Notes: generated from the letters alone by a model not told the origin. DNA of 64,000 bases from CAYJDR01 sp964368965 (GCA_964368965.1 CAYJDR010000008.1:16215-80214), one strand, 5' to 3'; numbered from the stretch's first letter, positions 8,544 through 18,266 are shown. Numbers and translations are program-made.

Positions 8544-9878
8544 CTATTCTTCTGCGTCTTTTTTGCTTCTGCCCCTGATTGATAGCCTAATAGGCACACC
8601 ATAGAACGAGCATCTCTCACGCAATATGTTCAATATAAAGCGCTCATACGAAAAGTGTACTGAACGAGGGAAGTTAACGAACGCCACAAAATAAGGTGGA
8701 CGTGTCGAGATTTGCGTCATGTAGTAGAACTTCAAACGTTTTGTACCGATAACTGATGGCGCTTGGTGGCGCTCTAACGCCTCTTGCAACACTGCGTTTA
8801 CTTGTGACGTTGGGATACGTTTAGTATATCTCGCATACAGCTCTTTCACTGCTTCAAAAAGTTTGAAGCAATTCTTACCTGTCGCAGCAGATATATATAT
8901 GATAGGTGGATTATACATAAAGCGTAACTTTTCTTTCAACGCTTCTTTCAAGTTTTTTGTTACACGTGGGTCTGTATCCATGATGTCAGATTTATTCACA
9001 GCGATAACAACTGGCCTGCCAGCTTCCCATGCATCTGCAATAACTTTTACATCACGCTCGTTGATACCGTCAACACCGTCGATAACGGCAACAGCGATAT
9101 CAGCACGCTCGATAGCGTCGATAGAGCGATAGTAGCCATATTTCTCAATCGGGTCTTTAAACATGACAGATTTTTTACGTATACCAGCCGTATCTGTAAG
9201 CATGTAGCTTGTGCCACGATATTCAAATGTTGTGTCGATAGAATCCCTCGTAGTGCCAGCGATAGGCGTAACGATAACACGTTCTTCACCTAACCAAGCG
9301 TTAATCAAGCTTGATTTACCAACGTTAGGGCGACCAATTACAGCAATTTTTATACGGCCGTCTTCATCTTCTTTTTCCTCTTCATAATCAGGAACTAATT
9401 CGATTATATAGTCAAGCAACTCTGCGATATTTCTACCGTGAAGCGCACTTATGCCTATTAAGTCTAGGTTTGAGCCTAGCCCATAGAACTCGCCCATCAA
9501 GTTTTCTTTATGTTCAGAGTCAACTTTATTGACAACTATCATAAACGGCTTGTTAGCCTTACGCAGTAAACCAACAACAACTTCATCAAGTGCGTGGATA
9601 CCTTCGTTTAAGTCAGAAACAACAATAAAGAAGTCTGCCTCGTTAAGCGTTTTGAAAAACTGCTCTTGCATTTCTTTTTTGATGATATCTTCTTTTAAGT
9701 CAAAACCTGCTGTATCAACTAACTTGAACGACTTAGAAAGCCATGTACAAGTAGTTTCAATCCTATCCCTAGTTACACCAGGTCTATCATCTGTGATGGC
9801 GATACGTTTGCCCGCTATCCTGTTAAATAATGTCGACTTACCAACGTTCGGTCGACCGATTATACCTATTGAAAACAT
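8544..9878 (-). CDS. der: Ribosome biogenesis GTPase Der (EngA)
   Basis: Tandem-GTPase assembly factor for the 50S ribosomal subunit, 444 residues as expected. First G domain: GRPNVGKST near residue 8, DTAGF, NKVD. Second G domain: GRPNVGKSS near residue 178, DTAGI, NKSD. A KH-like C-terminal domain ends the chain (FVNFPRSVHFSYERFILNILRE). Acts in the cytoplasm on the ribosome. It sits 18 nt downstream of gltX in the same operon. All G motifs are intact, so it should be functional. Confidence 0.97.
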   Translation of the reverse strand: MFSIGIIGRPNVGKSTLFNRIAGKRIAITDDRPGVTRDRIETTCTWLSKSFKLVDTAGFDLKEDIIKKEMQEQFFKTLNEADFFIVVSDLNEGIHALDEVVVGLLRKANKPFMIVVNKVDSEHKENLMGEFYGLGSNLDLIGISALHGRNIAELLDYIIELVPDYEEEKEDEDGRIKIAVIGRPNVGKSSLINAWLGEERVIVTPIAGTTRDSIDTTFEYRGTSYMLTDTAGIRKKSVMFKDPIEKYGYYRSIDAIERADIAVAVIDGVDGINERDVKVIADAWEAGRPVVIAVNKSDIMDTDPRVTKNLKEALKEKLRFMYNPPIIYISAATGKNCFKLFEAVKELYARYTKRIPTSQVNAVLQEALERHQAPSVIGTKRLKFYYMTQISTRPPYFVAFVNFPRSVHFSYERFILNILRERCSFYGVPIRLSIRGRSKKDAEE

Positions 9879-9896
9879 TTTTAATTACCAATTCTC

Positions 9897-11342
9897 TTAA
9901 ATACTAGCTATCGCCTCATTTACACGCTCTTGCAACTCAGCAACACTTAGTAATGTCGCCACATTATCCATCTCTGGTCCTTTTGTTGAGCCTGTAACTG
10001 CTACACGCACAGCCATAAACAACGCCTTACCTTTTGCGCCTGTCTCTGCCTGAATTTCTTTCATCATGGCTTTGTACTCTTCAACTGTTAAGTACTCTTT
10101 ACCACTAGTTTTTGCAATGAACGCTTCTAAAACTGATTTTGTCGTTTCAAGCGCCATCATCGCTTTTGCATCTTCGTCTAGTTCTGCTTTTTTGAAATAC
10201 ACTTCCATATATTGTGCTGTATCTGTCAATGTGACAAAGTTGTCACGCACAGATAGCAACCTTTTTTCTACCAACTCTTTGTTGGCACTCGCATATGCCT
10301 CATCAACTAACCCTGCTTTTATTAAGTAAGGTAGGCATAAGTCATAAAGTTCTGCGCCAGATTTTTGGCGTATGTATATACCGTTCATCCAGTTTAGTTT
10401 ATCAAAGTCGAAAACAGCCGCACTCTTTGATACATCTTCTAGCTTGAACACTTCTTTTAGCTCATCCATTGTGTATAACTCACGCTCGCCCTCGCCCGAC
10501 CAAGAAAGCAACGCCATATAATTTATCATCGCCTCAGGTAAGTAGCCATTACTGCGGAACTGTTCTACACTTGTGTTACCATGCCTTTTAGATAACTTCG
10601 AGCGATCTGCACCAAGTATCATTGGGATATGTGCGAATATTGGCGCTTCATAGCCTAATGCTTCATATATTAGCACTTGCTTCGGAGTGTTTGATAAGTG
10701 GTCATCACCACGCACAACGTGTGTGATATTCATAAGCGCATCATCAACAACAACTACATAGTTGTAGATAGGCGTGCCTTCTGGGCGCACTATGATAAAA
10801 TCACCAAATGCATTTGTTGGGAAATTGATATCACCATGAATCATATCCTTAACTAATGCGTTAGGCTTGAACGCTCTAAAACGGATAGATGGTTTTACAC
10901 CATCAGCTTCATATTTAGCTATTTCTTCTTGTGATAGGTTTGCGCACTTTCCACCATATATATATGCTCTGCTTTCGGCTTGTGCTTTTTCACGCTCTGC
11001 ATCTAGCTCTTCTTTCGAGCAAAAACATTTATATGCATAACCTTTCGCTAATAATTCATCAGTACATTTTTTATATGTGTCAAGACGTTCTGTTTGGCGG
11101 TATGGCCCGAAATCGCCACCTGCTTTAGGGCCCTCATCACAGTCTAGCCCAAGCCATGCAAGGTCTTCATATATTAGCTCTTCACTCTCTAGCGATGAGC
11201 GCTCAAGGTCTGTATCTTCAATACGTAGGATGAATTTACCATCACAACCTCTAGCAAAAAGATAGTTGAACAATGCTGTCCTAACGTTACCTACATGTAT
11301 ATGACCTGTTGGACTAGGCGCAAAACGAACTCTTACTGACAT
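9897..11342 (-). CDS. gltX: Glutamate--tRNA ligase
   Basis: Class I synthetase charging tRNA-Glu, 481 residues. The HIGH-type motif is FAPSPTGHIHVGN at about residues 6-18 and the KMSKS-type motif is KLSKRHG near residue 250. A cysteine pair (CFCSKEELD) plus later cysteine (GKCAN) suggests the zinc-binding insertion. The start ATG at 11342 has GGGAG 8 nt upstream; an in-frame TTG 15 nt earlier lies inside that site and is rejected. First gene of the gltX-der-aminotransferase operon, transcribed away from the ankyrin lipoprotein gene. Confidence 0.96.
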   Translation of the reverse strand: MSVRVRFAPSPTGHIHVGNVRTALFNYLFARGCDGKFILRIEDTDLERSSLESEELIYEDLAWLGLDCDEGPKAGGDFGPYRQTERLDTYKKCTDELLAKGYAYKCFCSKEELDAEREKAQAESRAYIYGGKCANLSQEEIAKYEADGVKPSIRFRAFKPNALVKDMIHGDINFPTNAFGDFIIVRPEGTPIYNYVVVVDDALMNITHVVRGDDHLSNTPKQVLIYEALGYEAPIFAHIPMILGADRSKLSKRHGNTSVEQFRSNGYLPEAMINYMALLSWSGEGERELYTMDELKEVFKLEDVSKSAAVFDFDKLNWMNGIYIRQKSGAELYDLCLPYLIKAGLVDEAYASANKELVEKRLLSVRDNFVTLTDTAQYMEVYFKKAELDEDAKAMMALETTKSVLEAFIAKTSGKEYLTVEEYKAMMKEIQAETGAKGKALFMAVRVAVTGSTKGPEMDNVATLLSVAELQERVNEAIASI

Positions 11343-11524
11343 ATTATATACTCCCAATTTTTTATACTATTAATCTAGCAGTATCTTATTCTTTTCAACT
11401 AATTTCAAGCTATTTTTTTATTTTTTGCAATATTCTTGTTAAAAAATGCAACATTTGATTAATTTTGTTTGAATTATAAGCATTTATGATATAAGATAAC
11501 CAAAAGATATATATACTAAACTAC

Positions 11525-13471
11525 ATGAGTGATATTATGAAAAAATTATTATCAATGCTTACTATCCCGAGCGTTTTGCTAGCAACTGCATGCACAAACG
11601 ACTACCTTGCTCCAAAAGCTGGGCTTGAAGACGGCGCTACTGAGTACACTATCAACGGTGTATCTGTTAAGCTTCCTACGTTTATCAAACTGCCTGACGA
11701 CAAAAAAGCAATATCATTAGAAATAGAGAAACCTAACGGAGAACCTGTCACTATCGACTTAGTGCAAGGCATTAACGGCTGGCAAACTGTTAACGGCAGC
11801 GTGCTATCTGACACACTTGCAGATGGCGGTATAGTTGCAGACTTCATTGACGGCGGTGCGTATGAAATACCAGAAGAAGACCTCGAGAACTTAAAGAAAC
11901 TGCTTTCTGCTAGCGACGAGCTTGTAATTAGTGAAACATTTGGTAGCGATAAAGACTCTCCTAACCTAATCATAGCCGATGCACAAGGGCTTTTTAACGA
12001 AGTTGAACTCGACTTCCTACCAAAAGTAAACGATGAAAATGTTGTGCTACCTAAACATATCCCAAAGGCAGATGACATTGCTGAAACTATCAACCCATCT
12101 GTAGTTGTTGGCAAACCAATCATCAGCGCAGCTATGAACGACCAATATGATAGGCTAAGCAAAGCTATCAAAGATAACGGCAACATCAACGAAACCGATA
12201 GCATAACAGGCGACAATGCTCTGATGAAAACTATACAACAAGGCGACTCAGCTATGTCTAACTATCTGTTAGATAACGGTATAAATTCAAATGCGAAAAA
12301 CATAAACGGGCAAACTGCACTACACATGGCTGCAAATGTTGGCTTAAATGATATCGCTACAAAACTCATCAACAACAAAGCAAACGTAAACGCACGTGAT
12401 AATGCGGGTAACACGCCACTAATGTATGCGGCTTCTTCGCCTAGTGCTGAGGTTGTAAGCACATTGCTTAAAAATGGCGCGAGAGTTGATGAAAAAAATA
12501 GTGACGGCGAAACGCCACTTATGATAGCATCTGAAGTGGGCAACACAAACACTGTAAACACGCTTATAAACAACGGCGCAGACATAAACGCTACTGATAA
12601 CTTAGGTAACACTGCACTTATGGCAGCTGTCGAAAATGATAACGACTTCACAACAAAAGAGCTAATTGAACTTGGTGCAAAAGTAGACACACAAAATCAA
12701 TACCAATATAGCCCACTAGATATCGCTGTTGCTAACAAGAATATCCCTGTGACAGAAGCGCTACTTAACGCTGGCGCAGATATTAACGATAAAGACCCAC
12801 TTGGCAACACGCCACTTATCACAGCTGCTACACAAGGTAACCAACCGATGATTGAAAAGTTGCTAGATTATCAGCCAGACTTAACAATCAAAAACAACGT
12901 TGACGATACAGCATACTCTGTTGCTGAAAAACAAGGGCTTGACCAAATTAGGCGCATGCTAAGCAAACCACTTGAGAAAATTGACGCTGCTGCTGGCACA
13001 TTGTTTGACGCAGTTGCAAAAAATGATATACCACGTGTTATACAAGCACTTAACGGTGGCGCAGATATCAATATTAAAGATACTGGCACAGGTAACTCAG
13101 CACTATTTACAGCTGTTGCAAACAACTTAAAACCAATGACAGAGTTACTACTTGAAAAAGGCGCAAGCGCTGATGTGCGCAATAATAAAGGCAACACACC
13201 AGTTGTTGTTGCAGTTACTGCATCCGACTTCCCAATGCTTGAGATGTTGCTTGCGACTAGGCCTAACGTTGAGCTAAAGAATGCTAACGGCGATACAGCA
13301 CTTATATGGGCAACTAAGTTGAAAAAGTTAGATATGGTACGTGCGCTACTTATTGCTGGCGGTAACCCTAACACTAAAAATAATGATGGCGTTTCTGCTT
13401 ACTTGATAGCTGCAAACGAAGGCTCAGAAGAAATATTAGCATTACTACAAGCAGCAGGCGGTTATAAATAA
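11525..13471 (+). CDS. Exported ankyrin-repeat protein (probable lipoprotein)
   Basis: A 648-residue secreted protein. The N-terminus (MKKLLSMLTIPSVLLATAC) is a signal peptide ending at a cysteine near residue 23; the -3 residue is Ala rather than Leu, so the lipobox is imperfect. Residues about 25-220 are an unrecognised acidic domain. From about residue 223 to the end are thirteen ankyrin repeats of roughly 33 residues with the usual G-T/S-P-L and GADINxxD elements; the eighth is degenerate. An ATG at 11537 (MKKLL) is an alternative start; neither has a strong ribosome-binding site. It probably scaffolds protein contacts in the periplasm or at the outer membrane. The next gene starts one base after its stop. 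Confidence 0.85.
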   Translation: MSDIMKKLLSMLTIPSVLLATACTNDYLAPKAGLEDGATEYTINGVSVKLPTFIKLPDDKKAISLEIEKPNGEPVTIDLVQGINGWQTVNGSVLSDTLADGGIVADFIDGGAYEIPEEDLENLKKLLSASDELVISETFGSDKDSPNLIIADAQGLFNEVELDFLPKVNDENVVLPKHIPKADDIAETINPSVVVGKPIISAAMNDQYDRLSKAIKDNGNINETDSITGDNALMKTIQQGDSAMSNYLLDNGINSNAKNINGQTALHMAANVGLNDIATKLINNKANVNARDNAGNTPLMYAASSPSAEVVSTLLKNGARVDEKNSDGETPLMIASEVGNTNTVNTLINNGADINATDNLGNTALMAAVENDNDFTTKELIELGAKVDTQNQYQYSPLDIAVANKNIPVTEALLNAGADINDKDPLGNTPLITAATQGNQPMIEKLLDYQPDLTIKNNVDDTAYSVAEKQGLDQIRRMLSKPLEKIDAAAGTLFDAVAKNDIPRVIQALNGGADINIKDTGTGNSALFTAVANNLKPMTELLLEKGASADVRNNKGNTPVVVAVTASDFPMLEMLLATRPNVELKNANGDTALIWATKLKKLDMVRALLIAGGNPNTKNNDGVSAYLIAANEGSEEILALLQAAGGYK

Positions 13472-13472
13472 G

Positions 13473-14048
13473 ATGTCAAAATTTAGGTTTAGAGAGTTTT
13501 TAATAGTTTTAGTTATATGTGGTGCTGGCTATTTCATTGGTAAAGTATTCACAGAACAACTCGACAACGCAAGCATACAAAATGAAATAAGCAACATCGA
13601 AAAAATCGTGCTTGCAGTCAACCTATACTATACAGACATAGGCAAAACATCTATCGTAGATACTAATGCAATAGCTGAGGAAATCGTCGAGAGGGACTAT
13701 ATCACAAGCAACACACTATACTCTAAGTATAATAATATGTATTGGGTGTTCACTGGTTGCGAACTTGAAGATAACGCCACAAGATATACTGTAACAGATA
13801 ATTTTTCTGACAACACTAGCCTTTGCATGTATTTGTCACAATTTAAGACTAGTAACTCAAACTATACAAATGCTCACACATCATCAAAGTATGCATGCTA
13901 TGTTGAAACTATGGCTGATGACTCTAGCCTAACAAGTGGAGATGGCAGAGGAAACATACGCATGAACAACGGCGTAGGTGCAAGAATTTGGGACTGCGAG
14001 GACGAAACATCACCAACGGCTGGCGAATACCTATATAAAGTATACTAA
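13473..14048 (+). CDS. Single-pass secreted protein with pseudopilin-like N-terminus
   Basis: A 191-residue protein translated directly after the ankyrin gene (stop TAA, one base, then ATG), so the two are very probably co-expressed. Residues about 8-27 form one hydrophobic helix (LIVLVICGAGYFIGKVF), followed by a helical stretch (NEISNIEKIVLAVNLYYTD) that resembles the N-terminal spine of pilins and pseudopilins. The prepilin peptidase motif G-F-T-L-x-E is missing, so this resemblance is only structural. Four cysteines in the C-terminal half (at about 98, 115, 140 and 172) could make two disulfides. Function unknown; a partner of the ankyrin protein is my inference. Confidence 0.75.
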   Translation: MSKFRFREFLIVLVICGAGYFIGKVFTEQLDNASIQNEISNIEKIVLAVNLYYTDIGKTSIVDTNAIAEEIVERDYITSNTLYSKYNNMYWVFTGCELEDNATRYTVTDNFSDNTSLCMYLSQFKTSNSNYTNAHTSSKYACYVETMADDSSLTSGDGRGNIRMNNGVGARIWDCEDETSPTAGEYLYKVY

Positions 14049-14353
14049 CCCATCACAGCATATATAAGTGAAGTAGAAAGCGACATCAACAGCAACAAGC
14101 CTAGTAGTGTCGCTTTATAGTTTCTATTCATAACATAGCCAACAATAAAAACTATCGCCGACACAAACGGTGAAGCGCACACAACAATGCACGCCACATA
14201 AAATAAATCAGTAGCAGCGATACCCAAAACTAATCCAAAATGCTTCGCTGCAATATCAAGCACTATACCAAAACTAATAAGCGCCAACATTATATATAGC
14301 GTACCAACTATGACATTTGATACTAGAATTTTTGCGTTAAATTTATGTTCCAT
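14045..14353 (-). CDS. DUF1634 family small membrane protein
   Basis: A 102-residue inner-membrane protein with three hydrophobic helices (about residues 13-33, 48-70 and 82-101). Composition and position match DUF1634, a family usually encoded next to a TauE/SafE exporter. The ATG at 14353 has AGGGG 5 nt upstream; an in-frame start 30 nt earlier would overlap tauE and has no such site. It follows the exporter by 7 nt. Its end overlaps the convergent upstream gene by four bases. It may be a small accessory subunit of the exporter, which is inference from the pairing. Confidence 0.8.
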   Translation of the reverse strand: MEHKFNAKILVSNVIVGTLYIMLALISFGIVLDIAAKHFGLVLGIAATDLFYVACIVVCASPFVSAIVFIVGYVMNRNYKATLLGLLLLMSLSTSLIYAVMG

Positions 14354-14360
14354 ACTTCCC

Positions 14361-15188
14361 CTACCAACTAGCAAGTGCGCCATATATCATACGTATAGAC
14401 ACAAACAACAGCAATCCGATAAATAGATATGATACCTTTTTATCAGTAACCTTTTTGAAAAACCTTACAGCTATCCATGTGCCCGTAACAATACCTAGTA
14501 AAATGTATGCAACGTAGTTAAAGTCCATATGGTCGTTCACTAAATATACGATAGCACCTGCTGACGATGTAAACCCTATCAAAAAAGCACTCGTTGCAGT
14601 TGCCGCCTTTATTGGCATGTTAGATATTAGGTTCATACCAGGGATAACAAGTATACCGCCACCAACACCCGCAAGCCCTGAATAGACACCAGATGCAAGT
14701 GAGAAAAACCAGTTATAAACCATCCTGATAGGCTTATATGCAATATGCTCACCTGTTGAAAGGTCTGTATACTCGCCATCAAAAAATGTTGGAGCGTTTT
14801 CATCAGCTTTTATATATGGGTTAACTCTCTTTATCCTAATATAAACTAGGTATGCAACAAATAACTGCACAACACCTAGCAACAACATAACAACTTCTGC
14901 ATCAAGCAAGAGTGAAATATTGCTACCAACTATTGCGCCTAGCACAGACGAAGTCGCAAGGAATAATCCAACATGTAAGTTAGCTTGCCCACTTTTTATA
15001 AACACCGCTGACGATGATAAGCTAGTACCCATGATAACCATTAACGATATTGCAATAGCGCTATGTATCGGCACATCAAAAAAGAACGCTAAGGCAGGTA
15101 CAATTACAATACCGCCACCAATACCTAGTAACGCACCTAGTATGCCAACCACAACACCTAGCACTATCAACATTAAAGAAGTGAGCAT
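14361..15188 (-). CDS. TauE/SafE family anion exporter
   Basis: Inner-membrane transporter of the TauE/SafE (TSUP) family, 275 residues with about eight helices. The two inverted repeats each carry the family glycine motif: GALLGIGGGIVIVPAL near residue 18 and GLAGVGGGILVIPGM near residue 170. Members export sulfite, sulfoacetate or related anions, and some import sulfur species; the substrate is not readable from sequence. AGGTG precedes the ATG. It lies 10 nt after pta and just before the DUF1634 gene. The pairing with pta recalls taurine-type sulfonate clusters, where acetyl phosphate and sulfite are made together. Confidence 0.87.
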   Translation of the reverse strand: MLTSLMLIVLGVVVGILGALLGIGGGIVIVPALAFFFDVPIHSAIAISLMVIMGTSLSSSAVFIKSGQANLHVGLFLATSSVLGAIVGSNISLLLDAEVVMLLLGVVQLFVAYLVYIRIKRVNPYIKADENAPTFFDGEYTDLSTGEHIAYKPIRMVYNWFFSLASGVYSGLAGVGGGILVIPGMNLISNMPIKAATATSAFLIGFTSSAGAIVYLVNDHMDFNYVAYILLGIVTGTWIAVRFFKKVTDKKVSYLFIGLLLFVSIRMIYGALASW

Positions 15189-15198
15189 CTATTTACAC

Positions 15199-16200
15199 CT
15201 ATGCATGGCTTGCTTGGTAAACTGTTGCAAGCACTGTGTTAACAACATCTTGAGTGCTACAACCACGTGATAAATCATTATATGGTTTGTTCATGCCTTG
15301 TAATATTGGCCCAGTTGCGATAGCGTTATCTGCAAAGCGTTCAATAATTTTATAGCCTATGTTGCCAGAGTTTAAGTCTGGAAATATTAATATGTTAGCT
15401 TTGCCTGCAACACTGCTTTCAGGCGCCTTACGTTTACCAACAGTGTCAACTATTGCTGCATCTAATTGCATTTCGCCATCAATCATTATATCTGGGCGCT
15501 TTTCGTTCACTATAGTTAGTGCTTCTGCAACCGTTTTTGTTGAGTCTGTAACGGCGCTACCTTTTGTTGAAAATGATAACAACGCAACGCGTGGCTCATT
15601 GCCTATAAACTTAACCCATGTGTCATTTGTAGAGATTGCGATATCAGCAAGTGTTACAGCATCTGGCGATGGATTGACAGCAATATCTGCACAAAAGAAA
15701 AGCCCATTATCGCCAAATTCTTTTTTGCCAGTTTCTAGTATCATAACTGATGAAACAACTTTTGCACCTTTTTGAGTACCTATAACACGCAAACCAGCAC
15801 TCAGCACGCTACCTGATGAATAAACAGCACCAGCAACACAACCATCAGCGTCGCCAAGCTCCACCATCATTGCACTATAAAAGGCGTTCTCTAGCATAGC
15901 TTCGCTTGCTTGCTCTATTGTCATGCCTTTTGCTTTGCGCTTTTCATAATATGCGTTTGCATACTGCTCTAAATTATCCGCATTTTTAGGGTCTATGACG
16001 TTAATGTCTGAACCTGTATAGCCATGCTCACTTAATAGTTGGTTAACTTCTGCAACATCACCAAGTAGTGTGATTTTTGCATAATTTTCGTTAGTCAATA
16101 TGATTGCAGCTTCTACAATTCTTTTATCGCTACCTTCGGGTAGTACTATATGCTTCTTGCTTTTAAGTGCGTTTTGTTTTAGTGTTTTCAGCACTGACAT
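15199..16200 (-). CDS. pta: Phosphate acetyltransferase
   Basis: Converts acetyl-CoA and phosphate to acetyl phosphate and CoA, 333 residues, the length of the short form without the N-terminal regulatory domain. Landmarks: KKHIVLPEGSDKRIVEAA at the start, DADGCVAGA-like GDADGCVAGAVYSSG, and near the C-terminus IFPDLNSGNIGYKI and GPILQGMNKPYNDLSRGC. First gene of an operon with the TauE/SafE exporter and DUF1634 gene. No ackA lies beside it, so its partner is either elsewhere or it serves acetyl phosphate from another source such as sulfoacetaldehyde acetyltransferase. Confidence 0.94.
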   Translation of the reverse strand: MSVLKTLKQNALKSKKHIVLPEGSDKRIVEAAIILTNENYAKITLLGDVAEVNQLLSEHGYTGSDINVIDPKNADNLEQYANAYYEKRKAKGMTIEQASEAMLENAFYSAMMVELGDADGCVAGAVYSSGSVLSAGLRVIGTQKGAKVVSSVMILETGKKEFGDNGLFFCADIAVNPSPDAVTLADIAISTNDTWVKFIGNEPRVALLSFSTKGSAVTDSTKTVAEALTIVNEKRPDIMIDGEMQLDAAIVDTVGKRKAPESSVAGKANILIFPDLNSGNIGYKIIERFADNAIATGPILQGMNKPYNDLSRGCSTQDVVNTVLATVYQASHA

Positions 16201-16344
16201 CTTAATCCCTCTTAATTATATTATTAATGATATACTAAACATGTTAATAACCCATTTTGCAAGTAAAACATAAAATATGCAACATTTTTGTGAATCATTA
16301 AACTTTCTCTTGAAGAAATAGGCATTTTTTAATATATTACATGA

Positions 16345-17271
16345 ATGAAAATAATATTTATGGGAACACCCGAAATTGCAGTGCCATCACTTCAAGCATT
16401 GCACGAATCAGACAAATACGAAGTTGCACTTGTTATCACTCAACCTGACAAACCAAAAGGCAGGGGCAATGTTATGCAAGCGCCACCCGTGAAAGAATAT
16501 GCTGAAAGCGTTGGGCTAGAGGTTTACCAGCCAGAAAAAATACGTGGAAATGACGAGTTCTTACAAAAAGTTAAAGATATCGCGCCGGACTTTTATGCAG
16601 TTGTCGCTTATGGAAAAATTCTACCACAAGATGTGCTAGATGTACCAAAATATGCACCTGTGAATGTCCACTTTTCCCTATTGCCAAAATATCGTGGCGC
16701 AGCACCTGTAAACTGGGCTATCATAAACGGTGAGGAAAAATCTGGCGTTGCTACAATGTTTATGGACGCTGGCATGGACACAGGCGATATACTACTTGTG
16801 CAAGATACACCTATTGATAAAAAAACAGCAATCGACCTAGCATCAGAACTTGCTGTCAGCGGTGCAGAGTTACTTATTGAAACATTTGTAACTTTTGACA
16901 ACATCACACCGACTAAACAAGATGAAGCACTTGCAACGCCTGCCCCAATCATAAAAAAGCACGATGGGCTAGTTGATTGGAAAATGAGCGCAACAGATAT
17001 TGAACGCCGCATACGTGGCTTCCAACCTTGGCCAGTTATGCACACCACTGTTGGTGGCAAGCTGCTTAAACTATTTGGTGCTAATGTTATTGGCGATAAA
17101 TCATTCAACGAGGTTGGTATCGTTCAAGAAGTTACAAAGCAATCGTTTATGGTAACGACGTCATCTGGATTGCTTGAAATTACAGACTTACAACTAGAAG
17201 GCAAAAAGCGCATGCCTGCAAGCGATTTTGTTAAAGGTGCTGTTGTGTCTGTAGGTACTAAATTAGGTTAG
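16345..17271 (+). CDS. fmt: Methionyl-tRNA formyltransferase
   Basis: Formylates initiator Met-tRNA with 10-formyl-THF; 308 residues, typical length. N-terminal motif MGTPEIAVPSLQAL, the formyl-THF catalytic motif VHFSLLPKYRGAAPVNWAI (about residues 108-126), and the C-terminal OB-fold (RIRGFQPWPVMHTT, then LQLEGKKRMPASDFV) are intact. The protein begins MKIIFMGTPE at the ATG at 16345, which overlaps another out-of-frame ATG at 16341; no clear Shine-Dalgarno is seen. A leucine-rich ORF on the other strand is a shadow. Confidence 0.95.
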   Translation: MKIIFMGTPEIAVPSLQALHESDKYEVALVITQPDKPKGRGNVMQAPPVKEYAESVGLEVYQPEKIRGNDEFLQKVKDIAPDFYAVVAYGKILPQDVLDVPKYAPVNVHFSLLPKYRGAAPVNWAIINGEEKSGVATMFMDAGMDTGDILLVQDTPIDKKTAIDLASELAVSGAELLIETFVTFDNITPTKQDEALATPAPIIKKHDGLVDWKMSATDIERRIRGFQPWPVMHTTVGGKLLKLFGANVIGDKSFNEVGIVQEVTKQSFMVTTSSGLLEITDLQLEGKKRMPASDFVKGAVVSVGTKLG

Positions 17272-17332
17272 TGAACTTTTAGTGACATTGATAGTCATTA
17301 ATAATGTATAAAATTTGAAAGAGGAAATTACA

Positions 17333-18208
17333 TTGAATTTAAACACTTTGAAGACAACTTTTTTATTAACGCTTATGACGTTAATGTTTATTGGTATCGG
17401 CTTTGCCCTTGGTGGTAGGTCTGGTATGATTATTGCATTTGTTATGGCACTCGGTATGAACTTTTTCTCATACTGGTTCAGCGATAAAATCGTTTTACGC
17501 ATGTACAAAGCAACAGAAGTTACTGAAGCAGAACAACCTGAACTATACGGAATTGTTCGCAAGCTTGCAACACGTGGTAACATGCCTATGCCTAAAGTAT
17601 ACATCATACCATCTGGCATGCCTAACGCTTTTGCAACTGGCAGAAACCAAAATAACGCAGCAGTAGCTGTTACGAACACGCTTATGCAAATGCTAAATAA
17701 AGACGAGCTTGAGGGCGTTATCGCTCACGAACTTGCACATATATACGGCAGAGATATACTTATAAGCACAATCGCAGCTACTTTAGCTGGTGCTATCATG
17801 ATGATTGCTGACATATTTAAATGGGGCATGATTTTCGGTGGCGGCAATAGCGATGAAGAAGGTGGCTCACCGCTTGGCACTGTTGCAGCAATTGCTATGT
17901 TGATAATCGCTCCACTTGCTGCAATGCTTGTTCAAATGGGTATCTCACGCTCTAGAGAATATGTTGCCGACGAACGTGGCGCATCACTTTGTGGCAACCC
18001 GTTAGCGCTTGCATCTGCTTTAAGAAAAATATCTTACGGTGTTGAACATAACCCGCATGAAGAAAAAGCAGCAACTGCTCATATGTTTATCATGAGTCCA
18101 CTATCTGGGCGTAGCATGGCGAACCTGTTTTCAACTCACCCACCTGTTGAAAAGCGTATTGAAAAACTTGAAGCTATGGCACGTGGCAACGTTGTTAGAT
18201 ACGAATAA
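17333..18208 (+). CDS. htpX: Membrane zinc metalloprotease HtpX
   Basis: M48-family protease that degrades misfolded inner-membrane proteins. It has 291 residues from a TTG start at 17333, which has GAGGA 8 nt upstream and gives the typical MNLNTLK N-terminus; an earlier TTG at 17315 lies inside the leader. The zinc motif HELAH is near residue 135 and the third ligand is in SREYVADERGA near residue 205. Two helices lie at the N-terminus (about 8-45) and two flank the active-site region (about 148-170 and 184-205). It is followed by a strong terminator and is monocistronic or follows fmt. Confidence 0.94.
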   Translation: MNLNTLKTTFLLTLMTLMFIGIGFALGGRSGMIIAFVMALGMNFFSYWFSDKIVLRMYKATEVTEAEQPELYGIVRKLATRGNMPMPKVYIIPSGMPNAFATGRNQNNAAVAVTNTLMQMLNKDELEGVIAHELAHIYGRDILISTIAATLAGAIMMIADIFKWGMIFGGGNSDEEGGSPLGTVAAIAMLIIAPLAAMLVQMGISRSREYVADERGASLCGNPLALASALRKISYGVEHNPHEEKAATAHMFIMSPLSGRSMANLFSTHPPVEKRIEKLEAMARGNVVRYE

Positions 18209-18227
18209 TATTCATTACAAAATAATT

Positions 18228-18257
18228 AAAGCCCATCACTGTGATGGGCTTTTTTTG
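18228..18257. terminator. Strong bidirectional terminator between htpX and EAL gene
   Basis: AAAGCCCATCAC pairs perfectly with GTGATGGGCTTT around a two-base loop, followed by a T-run on the plus strand. The minus strand has a looser T-rich tail, so it likely also serves the convergent GGDEF/EAL gene. Confidence 0.9.
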
Positions 18258-18266
18258 CGTCTAAAT

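Noticed and set aside
11602..13374. Long serine-rich ORFs on the minus strand of the ankyrin gene
   Set aside because: They are antisense shadows of the repetitive ankyrin coding sequence.
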